A model generated the notes under the pieces. The model was not told where the DNA came from, searched no databases, and saw only the letters and a list, made by a program, of their open reading frames with translations. Made by a program: the position numbers and the translations under genes. Below are positions 49,010 through 60,435 of a stretch of DNA of 64,000 nt, piece after piece. Location of the stretch: assembly GCA_037833965.1 (NCBI GenBank), contig AP031358.1:14516001-14580000 (forward strand), in the 5' to 3' direction. This DNA is from Marchantia polymorpha subsp. ruderalis. Taxonomy: Eukaryota; Streptophyta; Marchantiopsida; Marchantiales; Marchantiaceae. Within the stretch, counting starts at the first letter, position 1, and each line of letters begins with the position of its first letter.

Positions 49010-50090
49010 AAGTGGAAACACCAAAAAACATCGTAACTTCTTACTCAAGCGTCCATTCACCTTCAAACTTTTTGAGCTTCTGCCGAATATCAATCCTCAA
49101 GTCCCCAAAACTTTTCAGCCTCAGATCATGCTTCGTTGAAAAGATAAAAATGTCTGAACATTTTTGTGACCACCTGAACACTCGAAACAAAAAGTCAAAA
49201 CTCCAAATGGGCTTTAACTTTTGACTCAAGCGTCCATTCACCTTCAAACTTTTTATGCTACTTCCGAATATTGATCTCCAAGTCCTCAAAAATTTTCAGC
49301 CTCAGATCATGCTTCGTCAAAAAGATAAAAATTTCTGAACATTTTTGTGACCACCTAAACACTCTAAACAAAAAGTCGAAACTCCAAATGGGCTGTAACT
49401 TCTGACTCAAGCGTCCATTCACCTTCAAACTTTTTGAGCTTCTGCCGAATATTAATCCTCAAGTCCCCAAAAATTTTCAGCCTCAGATATGCTTCGTCAA
49501 AAAGATAAAAATGTCTGAACATTTTTGTGACCACTTGAACACTCGAAACAAAAAGTCAAAACTTCAAATGGGCTGTAACTTTTGACTCAAGCGTCCGTTC
49601 ACCTTCAAACTTTTTATGCTACTGCCGAATATTGATCATCAAGTCCTCAAAAATTTTCAGCCTCAAATCATGCTTCGTCAAAAAAATAAAAATGTCTGAA
49701 CATTTTTGTGATCACCTGAACACTCGAAACAAAAAGTCAAAACTCCAAATGGGCTGTAACTTCTGACTCAAGCATCCATTCACCTTCAAACTTTTTGAGC
49801 TTTTGCCGAATATTAATCCTCAAGTCCCCAAAAATTTTCAGCCTCAGATCATGCTTCGTCAAAAAGCTAAAAATGTCTGAACATTTTTGTGACCACTTGA
49901 ACACTCGAAACAAAAAGTCGAAACTCCAAATGGGCTGTAACTTTTGACTCAAGCGTCCGTTTACCTTCAAAATTTTTATGTTATTGCCAAAAATTTATCT
50001 CCAAGTGCTAAAAAATTTTAAGCCTCAGATCATGGTTCGTCCAAAAGATAAAAATGTCTAAATATTTTTGTGACCACGTGAAACACTCGC
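49010..50090 (-). repeat. Tandem array of about six 181-bp monomers, A-B alternating
   Basis: Using 'caagcgtcc' (or its one-base variant) as anchor, monomers start at 49046, 49227, 49408, 49588, 49769 and 49950: a period of 180-181 bp. Monomers 1, 3 and 5 share 'tttttgagctt.tgccgaat' and 'cctcaagtcccc'; monomers 2, 4 and 6 share 'tttttatg.ta.t' and 'caagt.ct'. The real unit is therefore a 361-362 bp dimer, repeated three times. The array ends about 40 bp before ORF1 of the LINE and reads as its 5' untranslated/promoter region. The short open frames inside it are by-products of the repeat. Confidence 0.92.
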
Positions 50091-50164
50091 AATTGACACT
50101 CTTCGCTGAAAAAATTCGTGAACTTCGGCGTCCCAAATCCAAAATGCGTGAATATTACTTTATA

Positions 50165-51248
50165 CTTATGTGTGCCATGCGTTACATCTATAGCAACACA
50201 ACCTCCATTTTCATGTTTTAGCAATCATTCTAGGAGCAAAGGTCTTGTAATTGCAAGCCTTAATGGTTTAAATGGATCATTTTTTTGTGTCTGATATAGA
50301 ACAACTTGAGATGAATTTGTTTTCAAATATAACATCCATATGATTTCTCCAAGTTTCTTTGTCGAGTTCCAATTTGATATTATACACATCAGCAGATCTG
50401 ATATAATGTCTCTAATAGGGATCCCTTGCACATAGTCTAAGCTCTGTTGATTTTCAAACAGTGTTTTTGCAGCACGCATAAGAATTTGTGGAGGAGTTAA
50501 ACCTCTTCTTAACTCGCATTCAACCCACTCCCTGGCGAAAGAACATAGAAAATATTGACAATGTGCTTACTTAGCGTCAAAGTTTTACAAACTGTAATAA
50601 CAACAAACTTATTGTACATATTACAAATATGATAGGCGATTAACAGTGAACGATAAACAAATACATTGAAAATATTACAAATATGCCGTTACCTGCACTC
50701 AGAGGATAAATTGTGCGCCATCTGAGATGGCAAGCCAACACTATCCGGACACGCTGTGCCATGACAAGCTACACCTGCAGCATTTATGTGTCTTCTATGC
50801 TTGTATAGCAACTTTGTGGTCCTTGGTGGAATGTGATCATTAAGCAGCAGTTCAATGGCACTAAACATGCACTGACAGCCCTTGTGATGAGAATCATGAT
50901 CTAATCTATTCTTGCTGCCTAGATCAAATTTTGACTTTGTTGATGGATCTTGTATAAAATTTGAGCTAAGCATACTCTTCTTGCCCCTTTCTTGAGTATC
51001 ATATTTGCAAGAGTACATTGTATACGATTCCCAACGGTGCCTAGCTCCTCCACCTTTGTATGAGCAACGTGTCACAAATTCCGTCTTCGCATCACTATAA
51101 CAAGATGCCTCTCCTGAAACAAAATCGTCAAGCCTCGAACTTTTGATGTAAGACGTCCCATTCAACCAATTCAAGATTAACGAATTGAAAGTGTCATCCC
51201 ATAGTGGATCCTGCACAATCCATCCTGCCTTCATGCTGTCATCACACC
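50165..51248 (-). pseudogene. 5' part of a split MULE-like transposase gene
   Basis: Minus strand. A frame with a possible acceptor at about 51249 and an ATG at 51234 runs to a GT donor (exon end 50693). The next exon, from 50531, continues in frame: 'REWVECELRRGLTPPQILM'. An in-frame TGA (50227-50225) breaks it, after which the same frame reads 'KHENGGCVAIDVTHGTHKYK', the first catalytic Asp block of Mutator-like transposases. The first exon has a Cys/His pattern (CQC .. HRRHINAAGVACHG) like the zinc-binding N-terminal domain of these proteins. It then runs into the 5' end of the LINE; the remainder is at 43955-44430. I infer one ancestral gene, inactivated by mutation and LINE insertion. 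Confidence 0.65.
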
Positions 51249-54090
51249 TGCAAAAAGCACCTAAAATGACAAGAAAAGAACAAGCACGAGCTCTGGTACG
51301 AGCTTCTCACAGCACTGACACGGGCACCCAAAAGCGACGTCGAAACATCGACGAGCTGGAGTATATCGATGTGACACTATTTTCAAAAACCCTAAACTTT
51401 GCCGCCTAAAATTTTGTCGCCACAATATGTTATCATTGTTTGAATTACAATTATTCCAGTTTGAATTTATTAGTGATTCCAACTGAACTATCCCTCCTGC
51501 GGTTTAGTTTTAGTTTAACTAAAACAACGGCCTCTACATGCCTCTACATGGTTGTCGGAATTTAATACGGTTGACGGCCTCTACATGGTTGTCAGAAACT
51601 TGGGTCCCGACCCTCAAGTCCCCAAAACTGAGATAAAATCCGGCTGACTCGGGGCTGCCCGAATGGAGCATGAAGCAAGAAAGAAAAAGTAGAAAGAAAT
51701 TGGGATCCCTGGAAGTACGGCAGTTTGTATAAGTTTGTGCAACTAAGCGAGTCGAAGTCAAAGCAGGGGTAAACTTTGTAGACATACAATAACAGGTACC
51801 GTTAGAATATACGGAAGTGAGGGGTTCATTTGTAGAGTCTTCAATCCTAGCCGGCAATGAAATCTAGTGGAAGTAAACAACAGAGGAAGTTGAGACGACA
51901 AGAAGATGCTGTACTAAGGCACAGTTGGTTTAATTTGAGTTAAATCAAACTCAGTCGTCGCATTTATCTCTGAGAAATACCAACCGCAGGCTACGAAGAG
52001 CTGAGCTTTTTTGTTCTGCACCTCGTTACGGTACTTTCGAAAAGCCTATGAAGACAATTGACGGTGTACCAAAGCATTCTACATCAATACTACTATGGCT
52101 TCTGAAAACTTATGCTCACTTTCAGGGTACATCTTGTGACTGACAAACATAATCTTCTGTTCTTGTAACCAGCCCATCCAGCTGTTTCGATAAACCAGCT
52201 GGACAATTAGATTCAGTTCACTACTTTGAACTTCATCGTCTGTCCTGACCTCGCAAGGAACTTAATGCTGCTCGGCCAAGGAAATAATGAAGTGCAGAGA
52301 ATGACTGTGTTCATATTACAACCGTCGGACCTTTCGCTCGATGAACTTGTGTGATGCAAACCACAAAAAATCCTGAACACTCGAATAGGCAGAGTCGTCA
52401 CACAAGTCAGAGCGCTGCAGTTGCCCATCTGAAGTCTAAATCATCGGTTTTCCCTCCGGTCTTCAGAACACTTAGCGGAAGTCAAAGCCATAGTAACTGT
52501 TACTGTGGAGACAACAGTTTCTCCCCATTCCATATGACCAGGGTGCTCATGATCGACAACAACTCAACGCAGATCAGAGAAGGGTGAGATGGCAGCTCAG
52601 AACAATGCATAAGGACCGAAACAGTAAAGAGCTTGGCCAATCTGGAGGCTATAGTCTGAAGTTTCTCCAATATTGAGCCGGAACAAAGAGAAGAAGGAAG
52701 GCTTCTTTCGCTCCGTATGTCATTGCATTTTTTGGGTTTCTTATTTGCTTCTGGCTTCTGTTATAGTGACTTGGGTTCTTCTGCGGGGCTTCAACAGACC
52801 GCGTTTGTGTCCTACAGTTCTTGATCCCACAAATTATAGTTCGAGAACCAGCCGTTACATCGTTATCATTGAATTATGTGTTCATCAATGTCTAATGCGA
52901 ATGTTCATATTCTTGTTTCCATTTTTGTAAAGTCTCCCTCCCTCACTAGTTCACTGGTAGTACATGATCCTAAACTATTTGAGCATCTTCGAGATCTTTT
53001 CCCTGAGTGGGTGGTTTTCCTTCGAACTGATACGCATCTCATTGCATATCGAAGTATGAGGACAAAACTGCAGAGCTAAACTTTGTGCATCCTTACCGCG
53101 AGGCTTGATTGAACAACCTTCGAGACATCTGTTCGGTCAAGTCGAATTTCCTGTTATGATTTATGATTGGTTTCTGTCTAATCTGGGACAGCATGTTATC
53201 AGGTCTTTGAGAAACAGTTGATGTATTTTATAATAAACAGTACTTTTATCGCGAAACTATTACAAATCATAGTCAAGACGTAATTGTTTTACGCAATAAA
53301 TTATTATGCATTAAAATATCATTTCATCTATAGTCATTGATCTATCATCATTAAAACGATAAAAAATTATTTTTATCAAAAAAATTTTAAATTATAAATC
53401 TCATAATTTTTTAATAAATGTAAATAGAAACGCGTTATATGTAAAACAATGTACCTTTGACAAAAAATGTCACATTTCCCGAAACAGGTTGACTTCACTT
53501 CCTAGCAAATTTTGCGTTGAATTTGCGAAAACTCTAAAATCAACGTATTCTGAATCCAGAAAAGGTTTAACTACTACTTTCAAACACATTCTAAAGAAAA
53601 AGATCTTGAAAAATTTCACATTTCAGTCAACCGGCACATTCTGGTTAATTCTTAAGGCGTTCGGAAAGAATCTTGCCATTGGAATTGGCATGCTGACTTC
53701 TCTCAGTTGACAATGAAAATACAACAATCTACACTGGAACTGACAAGACCATCCGACACGAAGACTTAACTGGGCAAACGCAAGTGTTGCAAGGTCTGCA
53801 AACTTGAGAAACTGCCACTGCTATAATAACCTCACACCAAAGTGCTCCCCATCCTTAATAAAACTTATGTTCATATCTCTTGCAGTTCACTTGCTCAGTA
53901 TCTGAAGACAATTCATCCTGCAAGAACAATGGAGGCAATTAGGATTCTTTGCACTCGAAACTAAGAACCCTCTGACAGATTTCCGGTTGAGCAGAGAAAA
54001 ATAGCTAGATTCGACCATTCAGTATTGCACTCTTCTCGGGATTCTAAGCTGAGATAGAGATTGAGGGGAATTTTGAGCTCAGTTGAGCAT
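51249..54090. other. Intergenic region with short repeats, no recognised gene
   Basis: Only short open frames. A short direct repeat 'cctctacatg' occurs at 51531, 51541 and 51578, and a 19-bp palindrome (9-bp arms) lies at 51507-51525. An AT-rich patch spans 53220-53480. The plus frame at 52673-52930 opens only at a TTG, so I do not call it. Confidence 0.45.
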
Positions 54091-54837
54091 ATGTCACCCC
54101 CCTGGTTTCTGGTTTACGATCCTCAGCTATTCTCTGCGCTGATTTACTTCGATGTCAAGAATGAGAGCAGCGAACCACGAAGAGAGAATCAAGAATCGCA
54201 GAATTGTGAGAAAGTGGTGACAATTTTAAGAGAAGACGGCGGACAGGTCACATACGGTTTGGACGTATATGTAGAAAAGTTCGTCCAGGATCATCCAGGT
54301 CATGCTGTCTGCCACGCTAAGACACTTCTACTCAGAGGGCTGTGCAGGGTGCTGTTTCCCCGAACTCTCCTCTTGCGAGGGGAGTGTTATATTATGATCT
54401 CCATGGTCGGTAGCCATCCACTGCTAACTTCTCGAATACCACACCCAGCTCCCCCAGTTCTGTCCAGAAGCTCACCCAATGCTCCAGAATCAAGCGCTTC
54501 GAAGGAAAAGCTAGTCACAGGTGCTCAGCCGGGGCCTCTTCATTTCACAAGGTTCGTAATTACTCGGCAACAGGTGGTCTCCATCCTCGGACGAGGATCT
54601 TCCAGCTGCAACGAAGGAAACTACCATGCCGCTCTTCCTGATCATACTTCGCAGGCGGCCACCCCTTCATCAGTTGCCCAACCAGTGCACCTGAATCAAA
54701 AGGATGTGCCAACATTTCACTTGTCCAACACCTTTTCCAGAAGAAAGATCACAATGCGCTGGTCTCCGAGACTGCCAAGCATCCCCGAGATGCCGATTCC
54801 TGGTACCTCTGGCTCTCGACAAAGGTACGAAGGTTAA
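54091..54837 (+). CDS. Probable PADRE (DUF4228) domain protein, single exon
   Basis: From the first ATG at 54091 the frame gives 248 residues. Residues around 45-105 match the PADRE/DUF4228 pattern: a strand 'KVVTILREDGGQVTYGLDVY', then 'VEKFVQDHPGHAVCHAKTL', then a 'PRTLLLRGECYIM' strand; the 'HPGH' and 'L..G..Y' signatures are the most telling. A later 'RFVITRQQVVSIL' resembles the C-terminal 'TKQQL..LL' motif of these proteins, and 'RWSPRLPSIPE' the typical end. Plant PADRE proteins are small, stress- and pathogen-responsive proteins of unknown biochemistry. The N-terminus differs from the common MGNC-type start. The frame also reads upstream to 54061 without an ATG, so an upstream exon is possible. 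Family assignment is from memory of the pattern. Confidence 0.5.
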   Translation: MSPPWFLVYDPQLFSALIYFDVKNESSEPRRENQESQNCEKVVTILREDGGQVTYGLDVYVEKFVQDHPGHAVCHAKTLLLRGLCRVLFPRTLLLRGECYIMISMVGSHPLLTSRIPHPAPPVLSRSSPNAPESSASKEKLVTGAQPGPLHFTRFVITRQQVVSILGRGSSSCNEGNYHAALPDHTSQAATPSSVAQPVHLNQKDVPTFHLSNTFSRRKITMRWSPRLPSIPEMPIPGTSGSRQRYEG

Positions 54838-56090
54838 ATAGAATGCATTTCGCTCTCATTGACATGAAACAGTGGAATATATCTCCACCGTTGAATATAT
54901 TGAATATATTGACGATGGCCTGAATCCGAGATAGCAACCAACTACGTACGCACTTGAGGAATATTATGTTTGGGTCTTATGCATCTGGAATAAGCTATCT
55001 GAGATATAAACTCCTTGATATCCATGGCAACTGAGAATCAAGATACAGCCTAGCAGAATAATACATTGCTGTTGGTTAGCGTCCAAATATATGAATGTCC
55101 AATTTCATGTTGGTCAATCTCATTACTTGCAATAAAGTGCACGATATTGAGTATTACTACAGGGCACGCACTATTCTGTCATATCATATAGCTATTGTTT
55201 GCTTGAGTTTTGATACATAGTTTGCAATGATGTGGTTTGGAACATTCATCTGGTTATACAGTGTCATGTCTTTTCTAAACATTGATGTTACAATAAATGT
55301 AATCTTGTAATTAATGAAGACAAACTTGCAATTTGTTGTAGAATGAATCAACCGTTAAAACATATTGGATGTTTTACCGATAGTGAGTTTTGTTCATTGT
55401 GATGATTCATGGGTTACAAATGAACTCAATGAAACTCAATCATCATAGCTTTTTATTGTCATTTTACATAGATAATAATTTTCAACCATATGACAATATT
55501 ATATAACCCCTTTTATCCTTAACCTCACAAATCGCTATGTGAAACTAGTTTATGAGAAGATACACATCAATTTGAATCATTCTAAGGTATTGATTTGTGA
55601 TATCAACAACTTTGATACAAACATCTAAATGCAATTGGAATTGCAAGATAACACTAGTTTTATAATATTAACGCTATAAAAAAAGCCAAAAAATGCTATT
55701 ATAGATGTAATCAACATTGGCTGCAAAATAAAAAAAAATTAAGATGAAAACATTCTAATCAGAAATATATCTTAATTTAGTTTTAATAATGAATAAATTT
55801 TAAAAATGAAATATTTTTTTTTCAAAACAATGACTAAACAATTTTTCTATCAACAATTCTTAATTGAGAATTTTTAATCTTTTAATTGAAATGAGTTTAT
55901 CATATTTCAAAAATTAGTTATATGCCAAATATTTAACTTTATGAATTTATCCAAAATTCAAATATAGCATCATCAGAACCTTTAAATTCTTTGTTCTAAA
56001 TAAAATTATTTTTTTAAATTTTATCTTGCAAATTGTGAAGCTTTTTAGCGTATATGTAAAAATTATCATTATGAAAAGTTTAAAACATTT
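54838..56090. other. AT-rich intergenic DNA
   Basis: Nothing recognisable on either strand. Becomes strongly AT-rich from about 55.3 kb up to the left LTR of the element at 56091. Confidence 0.5.
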
Positions 56091-56347
56091 TCAAAGGTTA
56101 ATCCAAAATTCAAATTAATGCATGTGCAAGTGAACAATCATGTTGAATCATCACAACAAAACATGAGATTATGTAACATAGTTCACCACAAAGGGCTATG
56201 TCCATGGGGAAGTGCATGCATGAGAGTGCATTGAATGTTCCAAGTAATACACAAATTTTAGGTTATAAATACCCAAGTACTTGCAAAACTCCTAGTTATT
56301 TTTAGTTGGAACTTGAGATCACTCAATAATCTGAGTTACCATCAACA
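56091..56347 (-). repeat. 3' LTR of the gag-only element
   Basis: Diverged direct repeat partner of 58374-58614. The boundaries are set by the end match with the other copy and by a purine-rich stretch (minus strand TTGGGAGAT) directly before the minus-strand start TGTTGATGG. Confidence 0.6.
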
Positions 56348-56403
56348 ATCTCCCAATTAACTCGTGTTAAGGAAACAATAATCTCTATAACCTATATTAT
56401 TAC

Positions 56404-56680
56404 TCCGTGGAAAATTCTAGACCGAAGCTTAAAACAAAATCACTCTTTACACGAGAGTTAATTAAAACAAAACCGTAATCATAACATGATAGAGTAGTAA
56501 CATAAAGAGAGAAAAAAACTTGCTAGCATAGAGAGAATAGAAACCTTGTAACGTACACAATTAATCCACGGAATATTCTAAAAAGAAACCTAATACAAGA
56601 TTATTCTTTGTACAAAAATTAACTACAACTAAATTGTAGTCATCACAAGATAGAATAAATATCAAAGAGATAACTGAAGA
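56404..56680. repeat. Internal direct repeat, about 163-bp period
   Basis: The block from 'ccgtggaaaattcta' (about 56406) recurs from 'ccacggaatattcta' (about 56569) with many substitutions but the same word order ('ttaattaaaac' against 'ttaactacaac', 'catgatagagta' against 'caagatagaata', 'aaagaga'). It lies inside the gag-only element. Confidence 0.7.
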
Positions 56681-56795
56681 TTCCATGCTAGCAAACTCTA
56701 ACTATGCTTCTATGCACAACCTGCATAATAGCACAGTGTAGTCTGGGACTCTTCAGAGTACTAACTTTGGATAATGCATCATTTAGATTGAATTT

Positions 56796-56875
56796 ATAAT
56801 CGATCTTGACTAGCTCAATCGTTTTATCAAAGTTTATTAGTAAATCTTGACTAGCTCAATCATTTTACTATACAC
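56796..56875. repeat. Short direct repeat, 24 bp, two copies
   Basis: The words 'atcttgactagctcaatc' and following 'ttta' occur twice, starting near 56802 and 56846. They lie inside the gag-only element. Confidence 0.8.
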
Positions 56876-58356
56876 TACTTGTTTAATAAAAATACAGGAG
56901 GTTGTTATGTTTCACTCTACTGTACGCAATCTAGTTTTGAGTCAAATATGAAGCACAATGAAGATTCATCACGACTTGTGTCAATTTCCATCTTCATGAT
57001 AAGCTTGTTGGCTACATAAAAAAACATGTGTTATACTTTGGAATTTCACCAATATCGTGCTACTTCTTGATCATTAATCACATAATGATCAAATTTTTCT
57101 ACAATCATATCAATGAGTGAAAATTTTACCTTGTAAGTACGAAAAGCAGGTGGTCTCTTACTCTATTTTAATGATATAGATTTATTGAAAGAAACATTCC
57201 TACTGACAAGAACCGTACAAGATACTAGATCCCATTGCTTGTAATCCATAAGCATCATAGGTAGTCATCAAAAAGATACTCCTCTTCGGAATCAATGTCT
57301 TTTACATCATTCACCAATGGAGAGGGAACAACATATTGGACAATTACATTGTAATCTCTCTTGATGTGACCAGTATTGGCATTTTTCAAACTCCATCATC
57401 AGTACTTATCCTTAGATTTGAATATATTCCTCTCATTCATAGGCTCGGATCTTTTACTCTCAAGGGTCTGGGATCCAACCATCCGCCAATCGGAGTTTAC
57501 AACGTTCGTCAACAAAATGAAAATTGCCCCTTTAATCTTTGCAGATAAATATTTGTTGATGTGGCCACTCTTGCCACATCATCAACAAACCATAGTTTTA
57601 TTTTTAAGAGATTTACGCTTAGAATGAGATCTCTTCCTCGCCTCTTAGTGATCCCGCGCAACTGGCTTGTTTGGTCTGTTCAATCTCAATCGTGCATGAA
57701 TGATCGTTTACACAAACTCCATCAAAAATTGATTAAAATTGATCAATCAAATTGATAGTAAATTGATCAGGTATTTTTTGTGGTTAAGTAGTATTTGACA
57801 TATGCCGTGACACCAACCAATTCTAGTGAATTCGTGTTGATCTACTTGAGAACAAGTTCCATCATTTTGACAATTGGAAGTTGGTACAAGAAGCAAAAGA
57901 TGGCGAGAACTCCTCAAGCTTTGCTCACACTCTACTCTCTAGCTAGATCGCCGGTCAGCTTCCCTATAGTTAATAATCTTCCGCTACACTTCTCCGCTTC
58001 CTTTCCATCTCCAGATTTCCGGTATCAATTACAGTTCGATTTGAAAAGAAGTTTTACTAAGAAGTTCGAACTTCGGCTCAAAAAAACTATCACAAGAATC
58101 TGTCAACTACAACATTGACCACTTATCTCGCCCTCGATTTGATGGAATCGCTAGTGTCTCCACCTACACTTGATTACTCTATCCAAAAGAGAAGTTTGTT
58201 ATAAACAGAACTTTGAGAGAGAAAAGAGTCCACTTTTAATACACTGTTAAAAACATCATTATTAGTCACGTGTGGTAGTAACTCGGATAAACCGTCACAT
58301 TGTCACAAACCTCAAAACTATTACAGAGTCAAAAAATAATGTTACAAGAAATGCAA

Positions 58357-58368
58357 GCTCTAATACCA
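58357..58368 (-). promoter_or_regulatory. tRNA-iMet primer-binding site
   Basis: On the minus strand this reads TGGTATTAGAGC, one mismatch from the standard plant retrotransposon primer site. It lies 5 bp inside the LTR end at 58374. Confidence 0.75.
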
Positions 58369-58373
58369 ATTTT

Positions 58374-58614
58374 TGAAAGTTAATCTAAGAATCAAATTAA
58401 GCATGTGCAAGTTACCAGTCACGTTAAATCATCGCAATGAAACACTAAACGATGTAACCTGGTTTACCAGAAAGTGCTACGTCCACAAATGAAAGTGTAC
58501 TAAATGTTATGAGTAATACACAAACCCTGGGTTAAATATCCCAACACCGGCAATCCTTCCAACTATTTTAAGCTACAACTTGAGATTATCATTTAACCGA
58601 AAATAACCTCAACA
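58374..58614 (-). repeat. 5' LTR of the gag-only element
   Basis: Diverged partner of 56091-56347. On the minus strand it starts TGTTGAGG and ends ACTTTCA just before the primer site. Confidence 0.6.
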
Positions 58615-60399
58615 AACATGTCAATTAAATTTAAATTTGAACTATATTTAAAAATATGTCTTATAGATTTTTTTTTCAATTTATGAAATTTTGAGTAAAA
58701 ATATGTATAATAATTTACCTGTATTTTGTGATGTTTTCATTTTGATAAATAATAACTTTGGTAGAAATTTAATTTTAAATGGTTTCATTCATTATAATGA
58801 ATCCATATAAAGATTTCATATGTTTGAATTTTGATTTATTTTTGAATTGGGATAATTTTTTAAGATCTTGCATATATTTTTGGTAAAATGTTGAAAGTTA
58901 ATTAAAATTTAACTACAAATTGTGATAAAAATTTGAATTAATTCATAATCATTACATGTTAATGGATCGAATTTATTATTTTCATTATGAAAACTTGCTG
59001 GTTTGAAGATTTAATATCCAATTTATCTTATTAAGATTTACTTAGTAGATTATAAATTTTTTTGGAATGAAGTCCAAATTTATATGATTAAAGAAATTAT
59101 GCTAAAACGTATAAATAGCTTTTGATAATTACATTGTATATTTTTTGAAATTTTATTAACTTATATTTATTATCAGAGGTATTTTAAATCAATTAATAAA
59201 TTTTTCAAGAAAATTATTTGCTTTATGAAATTAATTTATTTAAGGAAAAAAATTTAACAATAAATTATATCACAAAATTTTGCAAAATGCAATATTCATG
59301 AGAAAAATATGTAATGTAAGATAACCATTGAGAAAAGTTTTAAAAATCAAGTTATTACAAAAATGTATCAATAAGAGTTTTATTTTATTATTATTATTAT
59401 TCGTTAAATTAAATATGAAATTTATATTTATTCTTAATAAGTTATTATGTTTTTCCGACTTTATGTATTGCAAAGCATGAATTATTTTAATACTTAACAG
59501 TAAAATAAAAGATTTAATTTTTTTTCGAACATTAAATTTTTTTTCCTTTTATCTTCAATTGAAATTTTGAATTTGTTAAAATATTTGATGAAATGTTGTT
59601 CCAAATTATTTTCTAATTTTTTTATAAATTCAGAAATTTTTTTGTAATGATGAACTTCGATAAATATTTTATGTAGCTTAATATTTTTTTCTTATCGTAG
59701 TAAAGTGGATCACATTAAGACCTGAAAATCTAAGTGTATAAAAATCATCAAAAACTGTAAGATTTTATTTTAATTATATTCAAAATGTATAATTTTTTTG
59801 ATTCAGGTTTTACATTTGGAAAAATGAAATCAAAATCAATGGAATAATCTGTTTGGTAAATCTGTGGCATGAGTGCAATTTTATTAACACAATTATGTTA
59901 CATATTACTTAATATGCAAAGTTCATGAAAGTGAACAAAATCTTTTTATAAGTATAAGTGTTTATTACTTGAAATGAAAATTAATAACTCAGAAATTTTA
60001 ACTAGATTTAAAAAAAACTTCAAATGTATGCCAAGATGCTGCCATTAATCTTGGATTTTTAAGAAGTATAAATAAGAGTCAATTCACTCAATTGCTTGAA
60101 ATCTTAAGCAATTAATGTTGATAAAATAAATCACTATGAGAATCTCAATCGTGTTAAAACCTTACAATATATAATTTGATTCCTTTTGAAAAAATAATAT
60201 TTTTGAAATTTTTATTTGTTTATTTAATATTTTTGAAATAAAAGATATAAAATTTTCATGTTAAAGTTGAGGAAAATCAGACAAGTCTACCTTGACTTAC
60301 ATTTTTAGAATTTGCCTAGATATATTTATCTTAAGTACTCTTATAAACATTATATGAGATGAATCTACTAAATTTCAGAACAAGAATTTCAAAGTGGTC

Positions 60400-60435
60400 A
60401 AATATCAATGATTATATATATAATCATTGATATTT
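60400..60435. repeat. Perfect 36-bp palindrome
   Basis: Left half 60400-60417 and right half 60418-60435 are exact inverted copies with no spacer, built on AAATATCAATGATTATAT. Directly after it, 'ctataatctaaaaat' is repeated twice. Confidence 0.9.

Larger units (their letters stand above)
44757..50100 (-). mobile_element. Nearly full-length L1-like LINE with tandem-repeat 5' region
   Basis: Minus-strand non-LTR retrotransposon of about 5.3 kb. From 5' to 3' it has about six 181-bp monomers (50090-49010), ORF1 (48968-48090), a 24-bp gap, then ORF2 with endonuclease, reverse transcriptase and C-terminal Cys-rich domain (48065 to about 44996), and a short 3' UTR. The 3' UTR ends in a stem-loop (GACCC-AAA-GGGTC on the plus strand, about 44790-44802) and a repeated 'ggtaaat' tail (44757-44775) rather than poly(A). 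It interrupts a MULE-like transposase gene on the same strand. In-frame TGA stops, one frameshift and a mutated RT active site make it inactive. The exact 5' end is uncertain by tens of bases. Confidence 0.85.
56091..58614 (-). mobile_element. Decayed LTR retrotransposon with gag only (Copia-like, iMet primed)
   Basis: Two diverged direct repeats, 56091-56347 and 58374-58614, share ordered words such as 'gcatgtgcaag', 'gagtaatacacaaa' and 'aacttgagat'. Just left of the right copy, 58357-58368 reads as the complement of TGGTATTAGAGC, one base from the initiator tRNA-Met primer site TGGTATCAGAGC; this orients the element on the minus strand with its 5' LTR on the right. Inside, minus-strand frames give Arg/Lys/Ser-rich 'RKRSHSKRKSLKNK' and a broken CCHC zinc knuckle 'CGKSGHINK' (about 57540-57570), then a second knuckle-like 'TGHIKRDY' (about 57360), then an acidic stretch. 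No integrase or reverse transcriptase remains. It is an old, non-autonomous, Copia-like relic. Confidence 0.7.

Noticed and set aside
49010-50090. CRISPR-like array or protein-coding repeat
   Set aside because: The repeats are contiguous 181-bp units without unique spacers, in a eukaryotic genome, and the monomer length is not a multiple of three; open frames within are shadows of the repeat.
52673-52930. 85-codon frame with a hydrophobic segment, possible small membrane protein
   Set aside because: Opens only at TTG, has no ATG near the start and no recognised family.
54061-54090. Upstream extension of the PADRE-like frame to 54061
   Set aside because: That position is TTG, not ATG. The first ATG is at 54091, so the gene call starts there.
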